A stretch of DNA of 64,000 bases from Solibacillus sp. FSL R5-0449 (GCF_037975215.1 NZ_CP150239.1:472001-536000), one strand, 5' to 3'; shown: positions 44,107-54,362, numbered from the stretch's first letter. Translations and numbers: made by a program. The notes: generated from the sequence alone by a model not told the origin.

Positions 44107-45774
44107 ATGAACGCAGTAGAACAATTACAGCAGTCGATTAAAACGGCGTTAAAAGCGGCAATCGATCAAGCAGGCCTAGTAGAAGCGGGCACAGAAATCA
44201 ACATTCATTTAGAAACACCAAAAGATAAAGCAAACGGTGACTTCGCAACAAATATCGCGATGCAATTAACTAAACTGGCAAAGAAACCGCCACGTGCAAT
44301 TGCAGAATCGATTTTAGAGCATTTAACGACTGAAGGCACAGACATCGAAAAAATCGAAATTGCCGGACCAGGTTTCATGAATATTACAGTTCGTAAAGAC
44401 TTCCTGGCAAGTGTTGTTACAGCGACTTTTGAACAAGGTGAAAACTATGGTCGTTCAACTGCAGGTGCAGGAGAAAAAGTACAGGTCGAGTTCGTTTCAG
44501 CTAACCCGACTGGCGACTTGCATTTAGGCCATGCGCGCGGTGCATCTGTAGGTGATTCATTATGTAATGTATTGGATTTTGCTGGTTTTGACGTATCACG
44601 TGAATACTATATTAATGATGCCGGTAACCAAATCAATAACTTGGCGTATTCTTTGGAAGCACGCTATAAGCAAGCATTAGGAATGGATGCGGAAATGCCG
44701 GAAGACGGATACCACGGTCCTGATATTATCGGTATCGCAAGTAAGCTGGCTGAAGAATTCGGTGCTACAATTTTGGATAAGTCTGATGAAGAACGCTTTA
44801 AATTTTTCCGTGAGCACGGCTTGAAACTGGAATTGGCAAAACTGCAAAATGACCTTAAAAACTTCCGTGTTGAATTTGATGTTTGGTATTCAGAAACATC
44901 TTTATATGAAAACGGCAAAATTGATGTAGCGTTAGACAAATTAAAAGCAAATGGTCATGTATTCGATGAAGAAGGCGCGACTTGGTTCCGTTCAACAACA
45001 TTCGGTGATGATAAAGACCGCGTATTAATTAAAAACGATGGTTCTTACACATATTTAACTCCGGATATTGCTTACCATGAAGATAAACTACGTCGTGGCT
45101 TTGATAAGCTGATCAATATTTGGGGTGCTGACCACCACGGCTATATTCCACGTATGAAAGCGGCGATCGAAGCACTTGGCTATGACCGCGGTACATTGGA
45201 AGTAGATATTATCCAAATGGTTCAGCTTTATAAAAACGGCGAGAAATTTAAGATGAGTAAACGTACAGGTAATGCTGTAACGATGCGTGAATTAGTGGAA
45301 GAAGTAGGCTTGGATGCTGTACGTTATTTCTTCGTTAAAACAGCAGGGGATTCACATATGGACTTCGATTTAGACTTAGCGGTATCACAATCGAACGAAA
45401 ACCCGGTTTATTACGCACAGTATGCACATGCACGTATTTCATCAATTTTACGTGCTGCAAACGAGCAAGGGTTCGAAGCATCATTGGAAAACCTGAACTT
45501 GTTAGTAGCAGAAAAAGAAGAAGATGTGCTTAAAAAAGTAGGCGCATTCCCGCAAATCGTGGCAGATGCAGCGAAACACCGCACACCACACCGTATCGCA
45601 AACTATATTCAAGACTTGGCAGCTGCATTCCATAGTTTCTACAATGCAGAAAAAGTATTGAACCCGGATAACAAAGAACTGACAGAAGCTCGTTTAGCAT
45701 TAATCACAGCAGTAAAAACAACATTAGCGAATGCACTGAAACTAATCGGCGTAAGCGCACCAGAAAAAATGTAA
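44107..45774 (+). CDS. argS: Arginyl-tRNA synthetase
   Basis: A 555-residue class I aminoacyl-tRNA synthetase. The N-terminal Add-1 domain is followed by the HIGH motif ([14 protein letters not shown]), the catalytic Rossmann fold with WGADHHGY, the KMSKRTGN (KMSKS) loop, and the all-helical DALR anticodon-binding domain ([18 protein letters not shown]). GGAGG is in the ywiB 3' end. Co-transcribed with ywiB and ends at a strong terminator. Confidence 0.97.
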   Translation: MNAVEQLQQSIKTALKAAIDQAGLVEAGTEINIHLETPKDKANGDFATNIAMQLTKLAKKPPRAIAESILEHLTTEGTDIEKIEIAGPGFMNITVRKDFLASVVTATFEQGENYGRSTAGAGEKVQVEFVSANPTGDLHLGHARGASVGDSLCNVLDFAGFDVSREYYINDAGNQINNLAYSLEARYKQALGMDAEMPEDGYHGPDIIGIASKLAEEFGATILDKSDEERFKFFREHGLKLELAKLQNDLKNFRVEFDVWYSETSLYENGKIDVALDKLKANGHVFDEEGATWFRSTTFGDDKDRVLIKNDGSYTYLTPDIAYHEDKLRRGFDKLINIWGADHHGYIPRMKAAIEALGYDRGTLEVDIIQMVQLYKNGEKFKMSKRTGNAVTMRELVEEVGLDAVRYFFVKTAGDSHMDFDLDLAVSQSNENPVYYAQYAHARISSILRAANEQGFEASLENLNLLVAEKEEDVLKKVGAFPQIVADAAKHRTPHRIANYIQDLAAAFHSFYNAEKVLNPDNKELTEARLALITAVKTTLANALKLIGVSAPEKM

Positions 45775-45785
45775 TATACTATTTC

Positions 45786-45816
45786 AAGCACTCTATTTCG
45801 TATAGGGTGCTTTTTT
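45786..45816 (+). terminator. argS terminator
   Basis: AAGCACTCTA pairs with TATAGGGTGCTT (wobble/bulge), followed by TTTTTT. The gap 45817-46092 then contains only the next promoter. Confidence 0.85.
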
Positions 45817-46013
45817 GAATGGGATATTTCCACTTTACGAGCAATTTGTTCTACTTGCGGGGGTGAAAGTTCTCCTTTAATATCGTAACATTCTACATTG
45901 CTGTAAAAATGTTCTTCTTTCTACCGCAAACCTTCCACTTTCCCAACGCCAATCATTCATTTTCTAAAACAGTAAATTGTATCTAATCCCTATAAAGGAA
46001 CTGGGGATATCTA

Positions 46014-46042
46014 TTGACTTGTAATTTTACGAAACGTACTAT
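46014..46042 (+). promoter_or_regulatory. Promoter of the acyl-CoA dehydrogenase gene
   Basis: TTGACT (46014-46019), 17-nt spacer, TACTAT (46037-46042). Confidence 0.6.
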
Positions 46043-46092
46043 TAAATTTAACTTCTACAATACAGGACAATAAATATGAGGTGGTGCTTTTC

Positions 46093-47262
46093 ATGAGCAA
46101 GGAACTATTTATACAAACCGACAAGCAGCAACAATGGCTGAAAAAGCTTGAAACTATATCAGAGAGCGTGAAAGAACATGCTCGGCAAACAGATGAACAA
46201 GCGACATTTCCATTTGAAAATTTCCGGAAGCTGAGAGAAATCGGCTATACAAAAATAACATTGCCACAGGAATATGGCGGAGATGGCTTCACAGTGTATG
46301 ATGCGCTGCTACTGCAGGAAACTTTGGCGAGCTATTGCGGAAGCACGGGGCTGGCTGTTTCATGGACAATTCAAAATGTGGGCGAGATTTTTGAAAATCG
46401 TTACTGGGATAAACAAAAGCTCGACTGGTTTGGCGAACAGATCGCAAATGGCGCGACAGTTAATCGTGCGGTAAGTGAGTTTGCGATGGGAAGCCCTGTG
46501 CGAGGAGGACGTCCGGGGACTTCCGCAAAACGAGATGGTGATTCCTATGTAATTAATGGACGTAAAAACTATACGAGCGGTGCACCAGATCTCGATTATT
46601 TTTTAGTATCGGCATGGATTGAAGATGAAGGCCAGTTAGGATTTTTCCTTGTTCCGAAAACGGCTGAAGGGGTATCGGTCGAAAATACATGGGATGTAGC
46701 ATCAATGCGCGGTACGGGAAGCGATGATTTAGTGCTCGATAATGTACGTGTTGATCAAACAAACTTGGTGGAAATCCCGAACTATTCAACCGGCTTTAAG
46801 CTGAACGGCTGGCTGCTGCTTATCCCGGCGACTTATTTAGGGATTGCGCAGGCAGCACGCGATTACGCGGTAGACTTTGCGAACAGTCACTCTCCGAACA
46901 GTATTCAAGGAACAATTGCGCAGCTGCCAAATGTGCAATCACTGATTGGGGAAATGGATTTGGCGTTGACGAAAGCACGCTTTACAATTTACGGTGTCGC
47001 AAGGCTTTATAATGATCCGATTAAAAAGGCGACATTAGTGAATGAAATCAATATTGCGAAACATGTAGTGACAAATACAGCAACCGAAGTGGTTGATAAG
47101 GCGATGCGTCTAGTTGGGGCGAAAAGCCTGCAAAGATCCAACCCGCTTCAACGCTATTACCGTGATGTACGTGCAGGTTTGCACAATCCGCCAATGGATG
47201 ATATTACAATTAAACGCTTAGCTGAAACGGCAATTGAAAGAAACTTGAAAGAGAGAAAATAA
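46093..47262 (+). CDS. Acyl-CoA dehydrogenase-like flavoprotein
   Basis: A 389-residue protein with the acyl-CoA dehydrogenase N-terminal, middle and C-terminal domains (KITLPQEYGGDGFTVYDALLLQETLA; RDGDSYVINGRKNYTSGAPDLDYFLVSAW; the SMRGTGSDDLVLDNVRV strand). The C-terminal catalytic segment lacks YEGTSEIQR, ending instead HNPPMDDITIKRLAE, so it belongs to the divergent branch that includes DszC/SfnB-like and acyl-CoA oxidase-like monooxygenases. Substrate unknown. ATG at 46093 after GAGGTGG. Single gene just upstream of the B12 riboswitch. Confidence 0.8.
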   Translation: MSKELFIQTDKQQQWLKKLETISESVKEHARQTDEQATFPFENFRKLREIGYTKITLPQEYGGDGFTVYDALLLQETLASYCGSTGLAVSWTIQNVGEIFENRYWDKQKLDWFGEQIANGATVNRAVSEFAMGSPVRGGRPGTSAKRDGDSYVINGRKNYTSGAPDLDYFLVSAWIEDEGQLGFFLVPKTAEGVSVENTWDVASMRGTGSDDLVLDNVRVDQTNLVEIPNYSTGFKLNGWLLLIPATYLGIAQAARDYAVDFANSHSPNSIQGTIAQLPNVQSLIGEMDLALTKARFTIYGVARLYNDPIKKATLVNEINIAKHVVTNTATEVVDKAMRLVGAKSLQRSNPLQRYYRDVRAGLHNPPMDDITIKRLAETAIERNLKERK

Positions 47263-47348
47263 ACAGTTCTTTTATTCGTGATTTCTACAAATTTAGATAA
47301 ATTATCTGAAATTTTAGCGAATGAGCATACTTTTTTTCGAATATCCGC

Positions 47349-47354
47349 TATAAT
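47349..47354 (+). promoter_or_regulatory. -10 of the btu operon
   Basis: TATAAT about 24 nt upstream of the cobalamin riboswitch; no good -35 is visible. Confidence 0.4.
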
Positions 47355-47377
47355 AGAGCTATTAATTATATATGGAC

Positions 47378-47570
47378 GATAAAGGTTCTTACTCGATAAT
47401 GAATTGAGTAAGGAGTAAAAGGGAAATCGGTTCAAATCCGATGCGGTCCCGCCACTGTAATTGCTAGTTGAGAGCAATATGCCACTGAAAAACTTTCGGG
47501 AAGGCGCTCTTCAACGTTTATGCATAAGCCAGGAGACCTGCCTTTATAATGCCCTAGATTAAACCTACGA
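47378..47570 (+). promoter_or_regulatory. Cobalamin riboswitch
   Basis: All core elements are in order: AAAGGTT (P1 left, near 47381), GGGAA-TCGG, the central CGGTCCCGCCACTGTAA (near 47444-47460), GGGAAGGCG, and the B12 box GCCAGGAGACCTGCC (47528-47542), closing with AAACCT (P1 right, near 47561). It controls the btu operon downstream; binding of adenosylcobalamin would favour the terminator at 47622. Confidence 0.95.
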
Positions 47571-47621
47571 GGATAGGATGTGGCGGATAAATTCTTTTTG
47601 TTGAATTTTATTTGCATGCGT

Positions 47622-47660
47622 AAAGCTTCCTTCGTTTCTAGTAGGGAGCTTTTTATTTTT
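47622..47660 (+). terminator. Riboswitch expression-platform terminator
   Basis: AAAGCTTCC (47622-47630) pairs with GGGAGCTTT (47644-47652, one wobble), followed by TTATTTTT, 40 nt before the btuF start. Confidence 0.7.
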
Positions 47661-47699
47661 GTAGAAAATTATAAAACGAGATCTCAGGAGGTTTTTATT

Positions 47700-48647
47700 T
47701 TGAAAAAATGGCAACTGCTTTCTTCCGCAGCATTACTGACATTAACATTGACTGCATGTAATTCGGAAAAAGCAACAGATGAACAACCGGCAAACGATAT
47801 GGCGGAAGTAACAGAAAAAGCACAATTCCCGGTAACGTTAACAGATGCTTTGGACAAAGAAATTACACTTGAAAAAGCACCGGAACGCATCATTACATTA
47901 ACACCATCGAATACAGAAATTTTATTCGGCTTAGGATTAAATGATGAAATTATCGCTGTAAATGACAATGATACATATCCTGAAGAAGCATTGACAAAAG
48001 AATCGGTTGGCGGCATGGAGTTCAATTTAGAACAAATAATCGGTCTGCAACCGGATTTAGTCTTAGCACATGAATCCGGAATGTACAGCTTCAATGAACA
48101 GGCAATTGCGCAGCTTGAATCAGTAGGTATTCCTGTATATGTTGTAAAAGATGCAAAAACATTTGAAGAAACGTACGAAACGATTGAACAAATCGGGCAG
48201 CTGACAAATAAAGAACAAGAAGCAAAAGAAATGATTGCCTCCATTAAAGAAGGAATCGAAGAAATTGAAGTGAAAGTAGCACAGCTGGAAGAAAAATCTG
48301 TGTTCATCGTAGTTGGAACAGACCCTGATCTTTATGCAGCAGGTGAAGAGACATTCATCAGTGAAATGCTGGACGTGTTAAACGTAGAAAATGCTGTCCC
48401 GGAACTAGGATGGCCGATGTACAGCTCTGAACAATTTGTAAACAGCAATCCGGATGTCATTTTAGTTACGTATGAAAGCGATATGGCGGCAATCGAGAAA
48501 AATGATGCGTATGCCGAAATGGATGCAGTGAAAAACGGCAATGTGAAGTTAGTCGATGGCGATACGACAAGCCGACAAGGTCCTCGTATTGTTGAAGGCA
48601 TTGAATCGATAGGTGCGGCGATTTATCCAGAGGTATTTAATGAATAA
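47700..48647 (+). CDS. btuF: Cobalamin-binding lipoprotein BtuF
   Basis: A 315-residue helical-backbone ABC binding protein. The signal peptide ends LTLTAC (Cys20), marking it as a lipoprotein. The family motifs are PERIITLTPSNTEILFGLG, IIGLQPDLVLAHE and a long helical linker near residues 160-205. Assignment to B12 rests on the riboswitch and on the partner genes. TTG at 47700 follows AGGAGG by 8 nt; the frame upstream runs into the riboswitch expression platform. Confidence 0.92.
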   Translation: MKKWQLLSSAALLTLTLTACNSEKATDEQPANDMAEVTEKAQFPVTLTDALDKEITLEKAPERIITLTPSNTEILFGLGLNDEIIAVNDNDTYPEEALTKESVGGMEFNLEQIIGLQPDLVLAHESGMYSFNEQAIAQLESVGIPVYVVKDAKTFEETYETIEQIGQLTNKEQEAKEMIASIKEGIEEIEVKVAQLEEKSVFIVVGTDPDLYAAGEETFISEMLDVLNVENAVPELGWPMYSSEQFVNSNPDVILVTYESDMAAIEKNDAYAEMDAVKNGNVKLVDGDTTSRQGPRIVEGIESIGAAIYPEVFNE

Positions 48648-49638
48648 AAAATATTCAATCGCCTATGTACTATCGATTGGATTGCTTTTAAGCAGTATAT
48701 GGATCGGCATTTCATTCGGATCGGTAAATATCCCGTTTTCAACACTTTGGGATAAAACGACTGATCCGGTTGCATACAGTATTTTGTGGAAAATCCGAAT
48801 GCCCCGTGTCATTTTAGCCGCATTAATCGGAGCATCATTAGCAATAGCCGGAGCCGCATTTCAAGGGTTACTTAAAAACCCTTTGGCAGATCCGTATACA
48901 TTGGGGATTTCCTCTGGTGCCTCGGTAGGTGCGGTTATGACCATCTTTTTAGGGATTTCCATACCAGTGCTCGGTGTTTTTACATTGCCTGTATTCAGTA
49001 TGGCTGGAGCCGCGTGTACGATGATCATTGTCCTGACGTTTGCAAGATTAGTTGACCGTTCGATGAAAATGGAAACACTGATTTTAACGGGGATTATTTT
49101 CAGCTCATTTTTAGGTTCCTGCATTTCCTTAATGGTCGCACTTACTGGTGAACAGCTTCGGGAAATCATCGGCTGGCTTTTAGGCAGTGTTTCGATGCGG
49201 GGATGGCCATATGTCCAGATGGTGCTGCCGTTTATGTTGATCGGTACGGCGCTAATTTGGCTGACTCGCCGTGAACTGAATGCGATGATTTACGGAGAAG
49301 AGCGTGCCCAGTATTTAGGTGTAAATGTGAAGCGCAGCAAATATATGATTTTGGCGGGCGGTTCCATTTTAACAGGAGCAGCAGTTGCAGCATCCGGAAC
49401 AATCGGGTTTGTCGGGTTAGTCGTACCGCATATGATTCGACTGCTGATTGGAGCAGACCATCGACATTTATTGACATTGTCGTTTTTGAACGGTGCAAGC
49501 CTGCTCGTCATTTGTGACCTAGTATCGCGTACAATTATTGCTCCGATCGAACTGCCGATTGGTGTTATTACTTCCTTTATTGGCGCGCCTGTCTTCGCTT
49601 ATATTTTCTTCAAACAACGTAGAAAGGTTGTTGCATAA
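48640..49638 (+). CDS. btuC: Cobalamin ABC transporter permease BtuC
   Basis: A 332-residue FecCD/BtuC-type permease with ten predicted helices. IRMPRVILAALIGASLAIAGAAFQGLLKNPLADPYTLGISSGASVGAV, GWLLGSVSMRGW and GTIGFVGLVVPHMIRLLIGADHR (contact with the ATPase) are diagnostic. ATG at 48640 overlaps the end of btuF, with AGAGG upstream. Ends with the A of its TAA inside the btuD start codon. Confidence 0.93.
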   Translation: MNKKYSIAYVLSIGLLLSSIWIGISFGSVNIPFSTLWDKTTDPVAYSILWKIRMPRVILAALIGASLAIAGAAFQGLLKNPLADPYTLGISSGASVGAVMTIFLGISIPVLGVFTLPVFSMAGAACTMIIVLTFARLVDRSMKMETLILTGIIFSSFLGSCISLMVALTGEQLREIIGWLLGSVSMRGWPYVQMVLPFMLIGTALIWLTRRELNAMIYGEERAQYLGVNVKRSKYMILAGGSILTGAAVAASGTIGFVGLVVPHMIRLLIGADHRHLLTLSFLNGASLLVICDLVSRTIIAPIELPIGVITSFIGAPVFAYIFFKQRRKVVA

Positions 49639-51104
49639 TGTTAAAAGTAAATAATTTATCTGGTGGTTACGACGGCAAAACGATTATAAAAAATGTGACG
49701 TTTCACGTGGAAAAAGGGAGAATTCTCGGGATTCTTGGTCCGAACGGCAGCGGTAAATCGACATTACTAAAAATGATCAGCGGTGTAATGAAGCCTCAAA
49801 CAGGTGAAATTTTCATCGAAGAAAAACCGCTTAAAAGCTATGATAACAAGCAATTGGCGAAAAAGATGGCCGTTCTGCCTCAATTAAATGCAAGTGCATT
49901 TACAAACAGTGTATATGATGCGGTTTCATTAGGCCGTTACCCCCACCAAAGCGGTTTCTTTTCTTCCTGGACCGAAGAGGACGAAAAGACAGTCCAGCGG
50001 GCAATGGAAAGTACAGGTGTGTCGCAGTATAAAAATCAGTACTTGGAATTTTTATCGGGAGGCGAGCAGCAACGGGTATTTATCGCCCAGGCACTTGCAC
50101 AAAATTCGGAGCTGCTTCTACTGGATGAACCGACAAACCATTTGGATATTGCCCATCAAAAGCAGATACTTGATATGATTCGTATGCAAGTTGAGATGCA
50201 AGGGCTGACGGTTGTCTCGATTTTCCATGATATTAACCTGGCCTCGCTTTATTGTGATGAACTCCTGCTGTTGGAAAATGGTGAAGTACGGGCATTTGGC
50301 GAGCCGCATGAAGTAGTGTTGCAAGAACAGATTGCCGATGTGTATCAGGCACGGATTGCAACATATCCTCACCCCGAGCTGCCGAAACCGCAAATTACGA
50401 TGCTGCCAACGAATGAAATGGAACGAAAAGCAGCGACAATCCAAATGGACCAGTTTCAAATAACGGAAGACTATATCGAATATCAGGCACAGGCACCGCT
50501 GAAAGTAATCTCTTCTGCTGTGCATAATGCCGGCATAGGCTGGTATGACACAATACTCAATCGTTCCATTGATCCAGAATACGATATTTATAATGTGAAA
50601 GAGGAAACGGAGCAATTTTTAAAAGAGCGTAAATTTTCTCCAACAAACACGGTCGTTATGCTGACTGCAGTGGAAACAAGCTGCGCAGTTATTCGGCATT
50701 TCTCGAAAAATAATGTAGAAATTCTAGTCATGGTAACGGCAGGGGTAGGTAACAGTGTTGATGTTACGAAAACATATTTACGGGAAGATGAGCCGCATAT
50801 CGGTACGATTAATACATGGGTCATCATTAATGGTAAACTGACAGATGAAGCGTTTATTCAGGCGATGATTACGGCTACTGAAGCCAAAACGAAAGCAATG
50901 GCAGATCAGCAAATTAAAGATTCCGTGACAAATACAATTGCAACAAGTACCGCAACCGACAGTCTACTGATTGCCGCTACCCAGCAAGGGGATGAAATGC
51001 CGTATGCCGGACCTATTACCGAAATCGGCAAACTGATCGGCCGGGCTGTGTTCGAAGTAACGATCGAAGCAATAAAAAAATATAAGCAGCATTATAATAA
51101 GTAA
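49638..51104 (+). CDS. btuD: Cobalamin ABC ATPase fused to CbiZ amidohydrolase
   Basis: A 488-residue two-domain protein. Residues about 1-245 form the BtuD ATPase: Walker A GPNGSGKST, signature LSGGEQQR, Walker B LLLLDEPTNHLD and the SIFHD switch. Residues about 280-488 match CbiZ (TNTVVMLTAVETSCAV ... ILVMVTAGVGNSVDV ... GTINTWVIINGKLTDEAF ... GPITEIGKLIGRAV), an adenosylcobinamide amidohydrolase that salvages imported corrinoids. The fusion resembles YvrA of Bacillus. It couples import to remodelling of cobinamide-type precursors. Confidence 0.88.
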   Translation: MLKVNNLSGGYDGKTIIKNVTFHVEKGRILGILGPNGSGKSTLLKMISGVMKPQTGEIFIEEKPLKSYDNKQLAKKMAVLPQLNASAFTNSVYDAVSLGRYPHQSGFFSSWTEEDEKTVQRAMESTGVSQYKNQYLEFLSGGEQQRVFIAQALAQNSELLLLDEPTNHLDIAHQKQILDMIRMQVEMQGLTVVSIFHDINLASLYCDELLLLENGEVRAFGEPHEVVLQEQIADVYQARIATYPHPELPKPQITMLPTNEMERKAATIQMDQFQITEDYIEYQAQAPLKVISSAVHNAGIGWYDTILNRSIDPEYDIYNVKEETEQFLKERKFSPTNTVVMLTAVETSCAVIRHFSKNNVEILVMVTAGVGNSVDVTKTYLREDEPHIGTINTWVIINGKLTDEAFIQAMITATEAKTKAMADQQIKDSVTNTIATSTATDSLLIAATQQGDEMPYAGPITEIGKLIGRAVFEVTIEAIKKYKQHYNK

Positions 51105-51181
51105 AATTGGCTGAAGAAATAAGTCTAAAGGGAATTTTCAAAAAGCCTAGAAATTATATTAAATCGAAAGGTTGATGATTG

Positions 51182-51742
51182 ATGAAATTATATACAAAAT
51201 CAGGCGATACAGGGAAGACAAGTATTATTGGAGGACGTGTTGATAAAGACCATCTGCGCGTTGAAGCATATGGGACAATTGATGAGCTGAATTCATTTAT
51301 CGGGAAAGCTGTCAGTGAATTGGACCAGGAAAAGTTCAAGGATCTGATTGAAGATTTAACTGCGATTCAACATGAATTGTTTGATGGCGGCGGGGACTTG
51401 GCAAATGTCATGAAAGAACGTCATTACAAACTTACGGAAGAACCGATCGCTGTTTTGGAAAAGCGTATCGATGCACTTTCCGAAGAGGCACCGCCATTAA
51501 AACGTTTCATTTTACCAGGCGGATCGCCGGCAGCTGCGACTTTGCATATCGCCCGCACGGTTGCCCGTCGCGCGGAACGTGAAACAGTTTCTTTAATGAA
51601 AGAAATTGAAGATGTTTCACCGGTTGTTCAGAAATATTTAAACCGATTATCAGATTATTTATTTGCTGCAGCACGTGTTGTAAACTACCGATTATCGATC
51701 CAGGATGTCGAATACATTCGCAGTGGTGACGTGTTCAAATAA
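51182..51742 (+). CDS. yvqK: Corrinoid adenosyltransferase, PduO type
   Basis: A 186-residue ATP:cob(I)alamin adenosyltransferase, trimeric five-helix-bundle type. KLYTKSGDTGKTSIIGG is the ATP-binding loop, EAYGTIDELNSFIG follows, and RTVARRAERETVSL with NRLSDYLFAAARVVN complete the family set. It makes adenosylcobalamin, needed by the mutase encoded at 59.6-62.9 kb. A TTG at 51179 precedes the ATG at 51182; both lie after AAAGG. It is 77 nt downstream of btuD, probably the same transcript. Confidence 0.92.
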   Translation: MKLYTKSGDTGKTSIIGGRVDKDHLRVEAYGTIDELNSFIGKAVSELDQEKFKDLIEDLTAIQHELFDGGGDLANVMKERHYKLTEEPIAVLEKRIDALSEEAPPLKRFILPGGSPAAATLHIARTVARRAERETVSLMKEIEDVSPVVQKYLNRLSDYLFAAARVVNYRLSIQDVEYIRSGDVFK

Positions 51743-51745
51743 ACG

Positions 51746-51792
51746 AAAAATGCTAGTTAAGACGATAAAATTGTCTAACTAGCATTTTTTTA
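51746..51792 (+). terminator. btu/ATR operon terminator
   Basis: AAAAATGCTAGTTA and TAACTAGCATTTTT arms with an inner GAC/GTC stem, followed by a T run. Confidence 0.85.
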
Positions 51793-51828
51793 TTTTGATT
51801 TAATTTTCAGAATTAGTGACGAAATCTG

Positions 51829-51857
51829 TTGACTGAATGCTCATTCATAACTACAAT
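51829..51857 (+). promoter_or_regulatory. fadF promoter with TGAATG-CT-CATTCA operator
   Basis: TTGACT (51829-51834), 17-nt spacer, TACAAT (51852-51857). The spacer contains a perfect palindrome TGAATGCTCATTCA (51834-51847), the half-site type recognised by Bacillus FadR (TGAATGA-type). A TetR-family repressor bound there would block the promoter. Confidence 0.75.
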
Positions 51858-51938
51858 GGGTTTATAGATTCATATAGTTTATCGGGGTGAATTGGATAAA
51901 CAAAGGGGTAAAAACTTCGTATTCCAGGGGGGAAAACA

Positions 51939-54227
51939 ATGAATACATTTTTAATTATTAACTGGATTGCATTCATCGCCGTGTTACTTTATGCGCTGGG
52001 GTTATTCGCATATTTATTAAAAACACGTTATGACTATATTCAATTGGGTCGTAAAGAAGAGTTCAATCATAAGTTTTCTGAACGTATAGAAGATATCGTT
52101 GAGAAAGTATTTGGTCAGTCAAAACTATTAAAAGATAAGAAGATGGGACTTGTCCACGTTCTGTTTTTCTACGGATTTTTAATGGTTCAGTTTGGGGCTA
52201 TCGATTTAATCTGGAAAGGGCTCGCACCGGGATCACATCTTCCGTTAGGTGGTCTGTACCCGGTATTTACTTTTACACAGGAGCTTGTAGTATTAACGAT
52301 TTTAATCGCGGTAGCGGTTGCATTTTACCGTCGTTATATGGAGAAACTTGCACGTTTAAAGCAAGGTTTTAAAAATGGTTTAGTTTATATGTTCTTAGCT
52401 ATTTTAATGTTTGCTACATTATTCGGAAATGGCTTTTACTTAATTTGGCACGACCACGGTTTAACAGGATCAGAGCCGGTAGCTTCTGCAGTTGCCTGGG
52501 TATTCCAATGGATGAATCCGACGATTGCTGCTGTTATGTTCTTCGTTATGTGGTGGGCACACTTGCTGGCGTTATTAGCATTCCTTGTTTATATCCCGCA
52601 AGGTAAGCACTTCCACTTAATTACATCGATTTTCAACGTTTATTACAACCGTCAAGATCGTATTGGTACATTACGCCCAATCGATTTTGCCGCATTGGAA
52701 GAAGCGGAAGATGAGGAAAGTATGCCACCGCTTGGAGTCGGGAAAATCCATGATTTCACGCAAAAGCAAATGCTTGATCTGTATGCTTGCGTAGAGTGTG
52801 GGCGTTGTACGAATATGTGTCCGGCAACAGGTACAGGGAAAATGCTGTCACCGATGGACCTGATCGTAAAACTGCGTGATCATCTAACATTTACTGGTGC
52901 TGTTGAGCTCAAGAAAAAGCCTTGGGTGCCATTTTCATTCTTCAATAATACACAAGGTAACCAACTGGCAATGGCTGCTGGTGCTGAAGGTGCAGTAATT
53001 GAAGATATTTACAGCCCGTCATTAATCGGCGATGTGATCACAGAAGAAGAAATTTGGGCTTGTACAACATGCCGTAACTGTGAAGATCAATGTCCGGTAA
53101 TGAACGAACATGTTGATAAAATTATCGATTTACGTCGTTATTTAACGATGACAGAAGGTAAAGTAAATCCGGATGCTCAACGTGCAATGACAAACATTGA
53201 ACGACAAGGGAATCCATGGGGCTTAAACCGTAAAGAAAAAGAAAACTGGAGAGAGCTTGATGAAACAGTTCACGTTCCAACAGTAAAAGAATTGAAAAAA
53301 TCTGGCGAAGAAATGGAATATTTATTCTGGGTCGGTTCAATGGGATCGTTTGATAACCGCTCACAAAAAATTGCATTGGCATTCGCTAAACTAATGAACA
53401 AAGCAGGCGTGAAGTTTGCCATTTTAGGTAACAAAGAGAAGAACTCAGGGGATACACCACGCCGTTTAGGTAATGAATTCCTGTTCCAGGAGCTTGCAAC
53501 AGCCAACATTGATGAGTTTGAGAAAAATGGTGTGACGAAAATTGTAACGATTGACCCGCACGCATACAATATTTTCAAAAATGAGTATCAGGATTTCGGC
53601 TGGAACGGTGAAGTACTTCACCATACAGAATTGCTGTACGATCTGATTCAGGAAGGTCGTTTAACAATGGATCACCGTGTGGATGAAACAATCGTGTTCC
53701 ATGATTCATGTTACTTAGGACGCTATAATGATGTATTCGATCCTCCACGCGAAATTCTTAAAGGAATTGCAGGCGTGAAGCTGGTTGAAATGGCGCGTAA
53801 TCGCGAAGACGGTATGTGCTGTGGCGCCGGTGGTGGTTTAATGTGGATGGAAGAGCATGTCGGAAACCGTATTAACGTTGCACGTACTGAACAGGCAATC
53901 GCAACACAGGCATCTGTCATTTCTTCAGGCTGTCCTTACTGTTTAACAATGCTTTCGGATGGAACGAAAGCAAAAGAAGTGGAAGATACAGTCGGCACTT
54001 ACGATATTGCGGAAATTTTAGAGCGTGCGGTATTCGGAACACCGGAAAAAGCACAAGTTCAACAAGAGCAAGAAGAAGTAGCAGAAGAAACGGTTGCAGC
54101 ACCTGTAGAAGCAACTGAAGTTGAGAAACAGGCAACAGCTGTTGAATCTTCAACACTACCAGAAGAGCAGCAAGTGGCAACAGACGAATCACCGGTTGAA
54201 AATGAAAATAATGAACAAAAAAAGTAA
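51939..54227 (+). CDS. fadF: Membrane-bound Fe-S oxidoreductase FadF (YwjF)
   Basis: A 762-residue protein. Five or so N-terminal TM helices (with HEME-type nitrate-reductase-gamma-like character) are followed by two [4Fe-4S] motifs, CVECGRCTNMCP near residue 282 and CTTCRNCEDQCP near 377, and two CCG heterodisulfide-reductase-type domains (HDSCYLGRYNDVFDPP ... GMCCGAGGG; GCPYC). It matches YwjF, thought to pass electrons from acyl-CoA dehydrogenases/ETF to the quinone pool in beta-oxidation. A Glu/Val/Ala-rich tail of about 60 residues ends it. ATG after GGGGGGAAAA. Confidence 0.87.
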   Translation: MNTFLIINWIAFIAVLLYALGLFAYLLKTRYDYIQLGRKEEFNHKFSERIEDIVEKVFGQSKLLKDKKMGLVHVLFFYGFLMVQFGAIDLIWKGLAPGSHLPLGGLYPVFTFTQELVVLTILIAVAVAFYRRYMEKLARLKQGFKNGLVYMFLAILMFATLFGNGFYLIWHDHGLTGSEPVASAVAWVFQWMNPTIAAVMFFVMWWAHLLALLAFLVYIPQGKHFHLITSIFNVYYNRQDRIGTLRPIDFAALEEAEDEESMPPLGVGKIHDFTQKQMLDLYACVECGRCTNMCPATGTGKMLSPMDLIVKLRDHLTFTGAVELKKKPWVPFSFFNNTQGNQLAMAAGAEGAVIEDIYSPSLIGDVITEEEIWACTTCRNCEDQCPVMNEHVDKIIDLRRYLTMTEGKVNPDAQRAMTNIERQGNPWGLNRKEKENWRELDETVHVPTVKELKKSGEEMEYLFWVGSMGSFDNRSQKIALAFAKLMNKAGVKFAILGNKEKNSGDTPRRLGNEFLFQELATANIDEFEKNGVTKIVTIDPHAYNIFKNEYQDFGWNGEVLHHTELLYDLIQEGRLTMDHRVDETIVFHDSCYLGRYNDVFDPPREILKGIAGVKLVEMARNREDGMCCGAGGGLMWMEEHVGNRINVARTEQAIATQASVISSGCPYCLTMLSDGTKAKEVEDTVGTYDIAEILERAVFGTPEKAQVQQEQEEVAEETVAAPVEATEVEKQATAVESSTLPEEQQVATDESPVENENNEQKK

Positions 54228-54319
54228 TTAACGAATTAACGAGAATAAAATTTATAGTCAGTATATTTGAATAATTGTTGCGAATTCAAAAAGGATTTAA
54301 TACAATGAAAGTAAGCGAA

Positions 54320-54352
54320 GAAATGAGAGTAGTAAATACTCTCATTTTTTTC
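54320..54352 (+). terminator. fadF terminator
   Basis: AAATGAGAGT pairs with ACTCTCATTT around a 7-nt loop, followed by TTTTTT. Confidence 0.88.
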
Positions 54353-54362
54353 TAAACATTGA

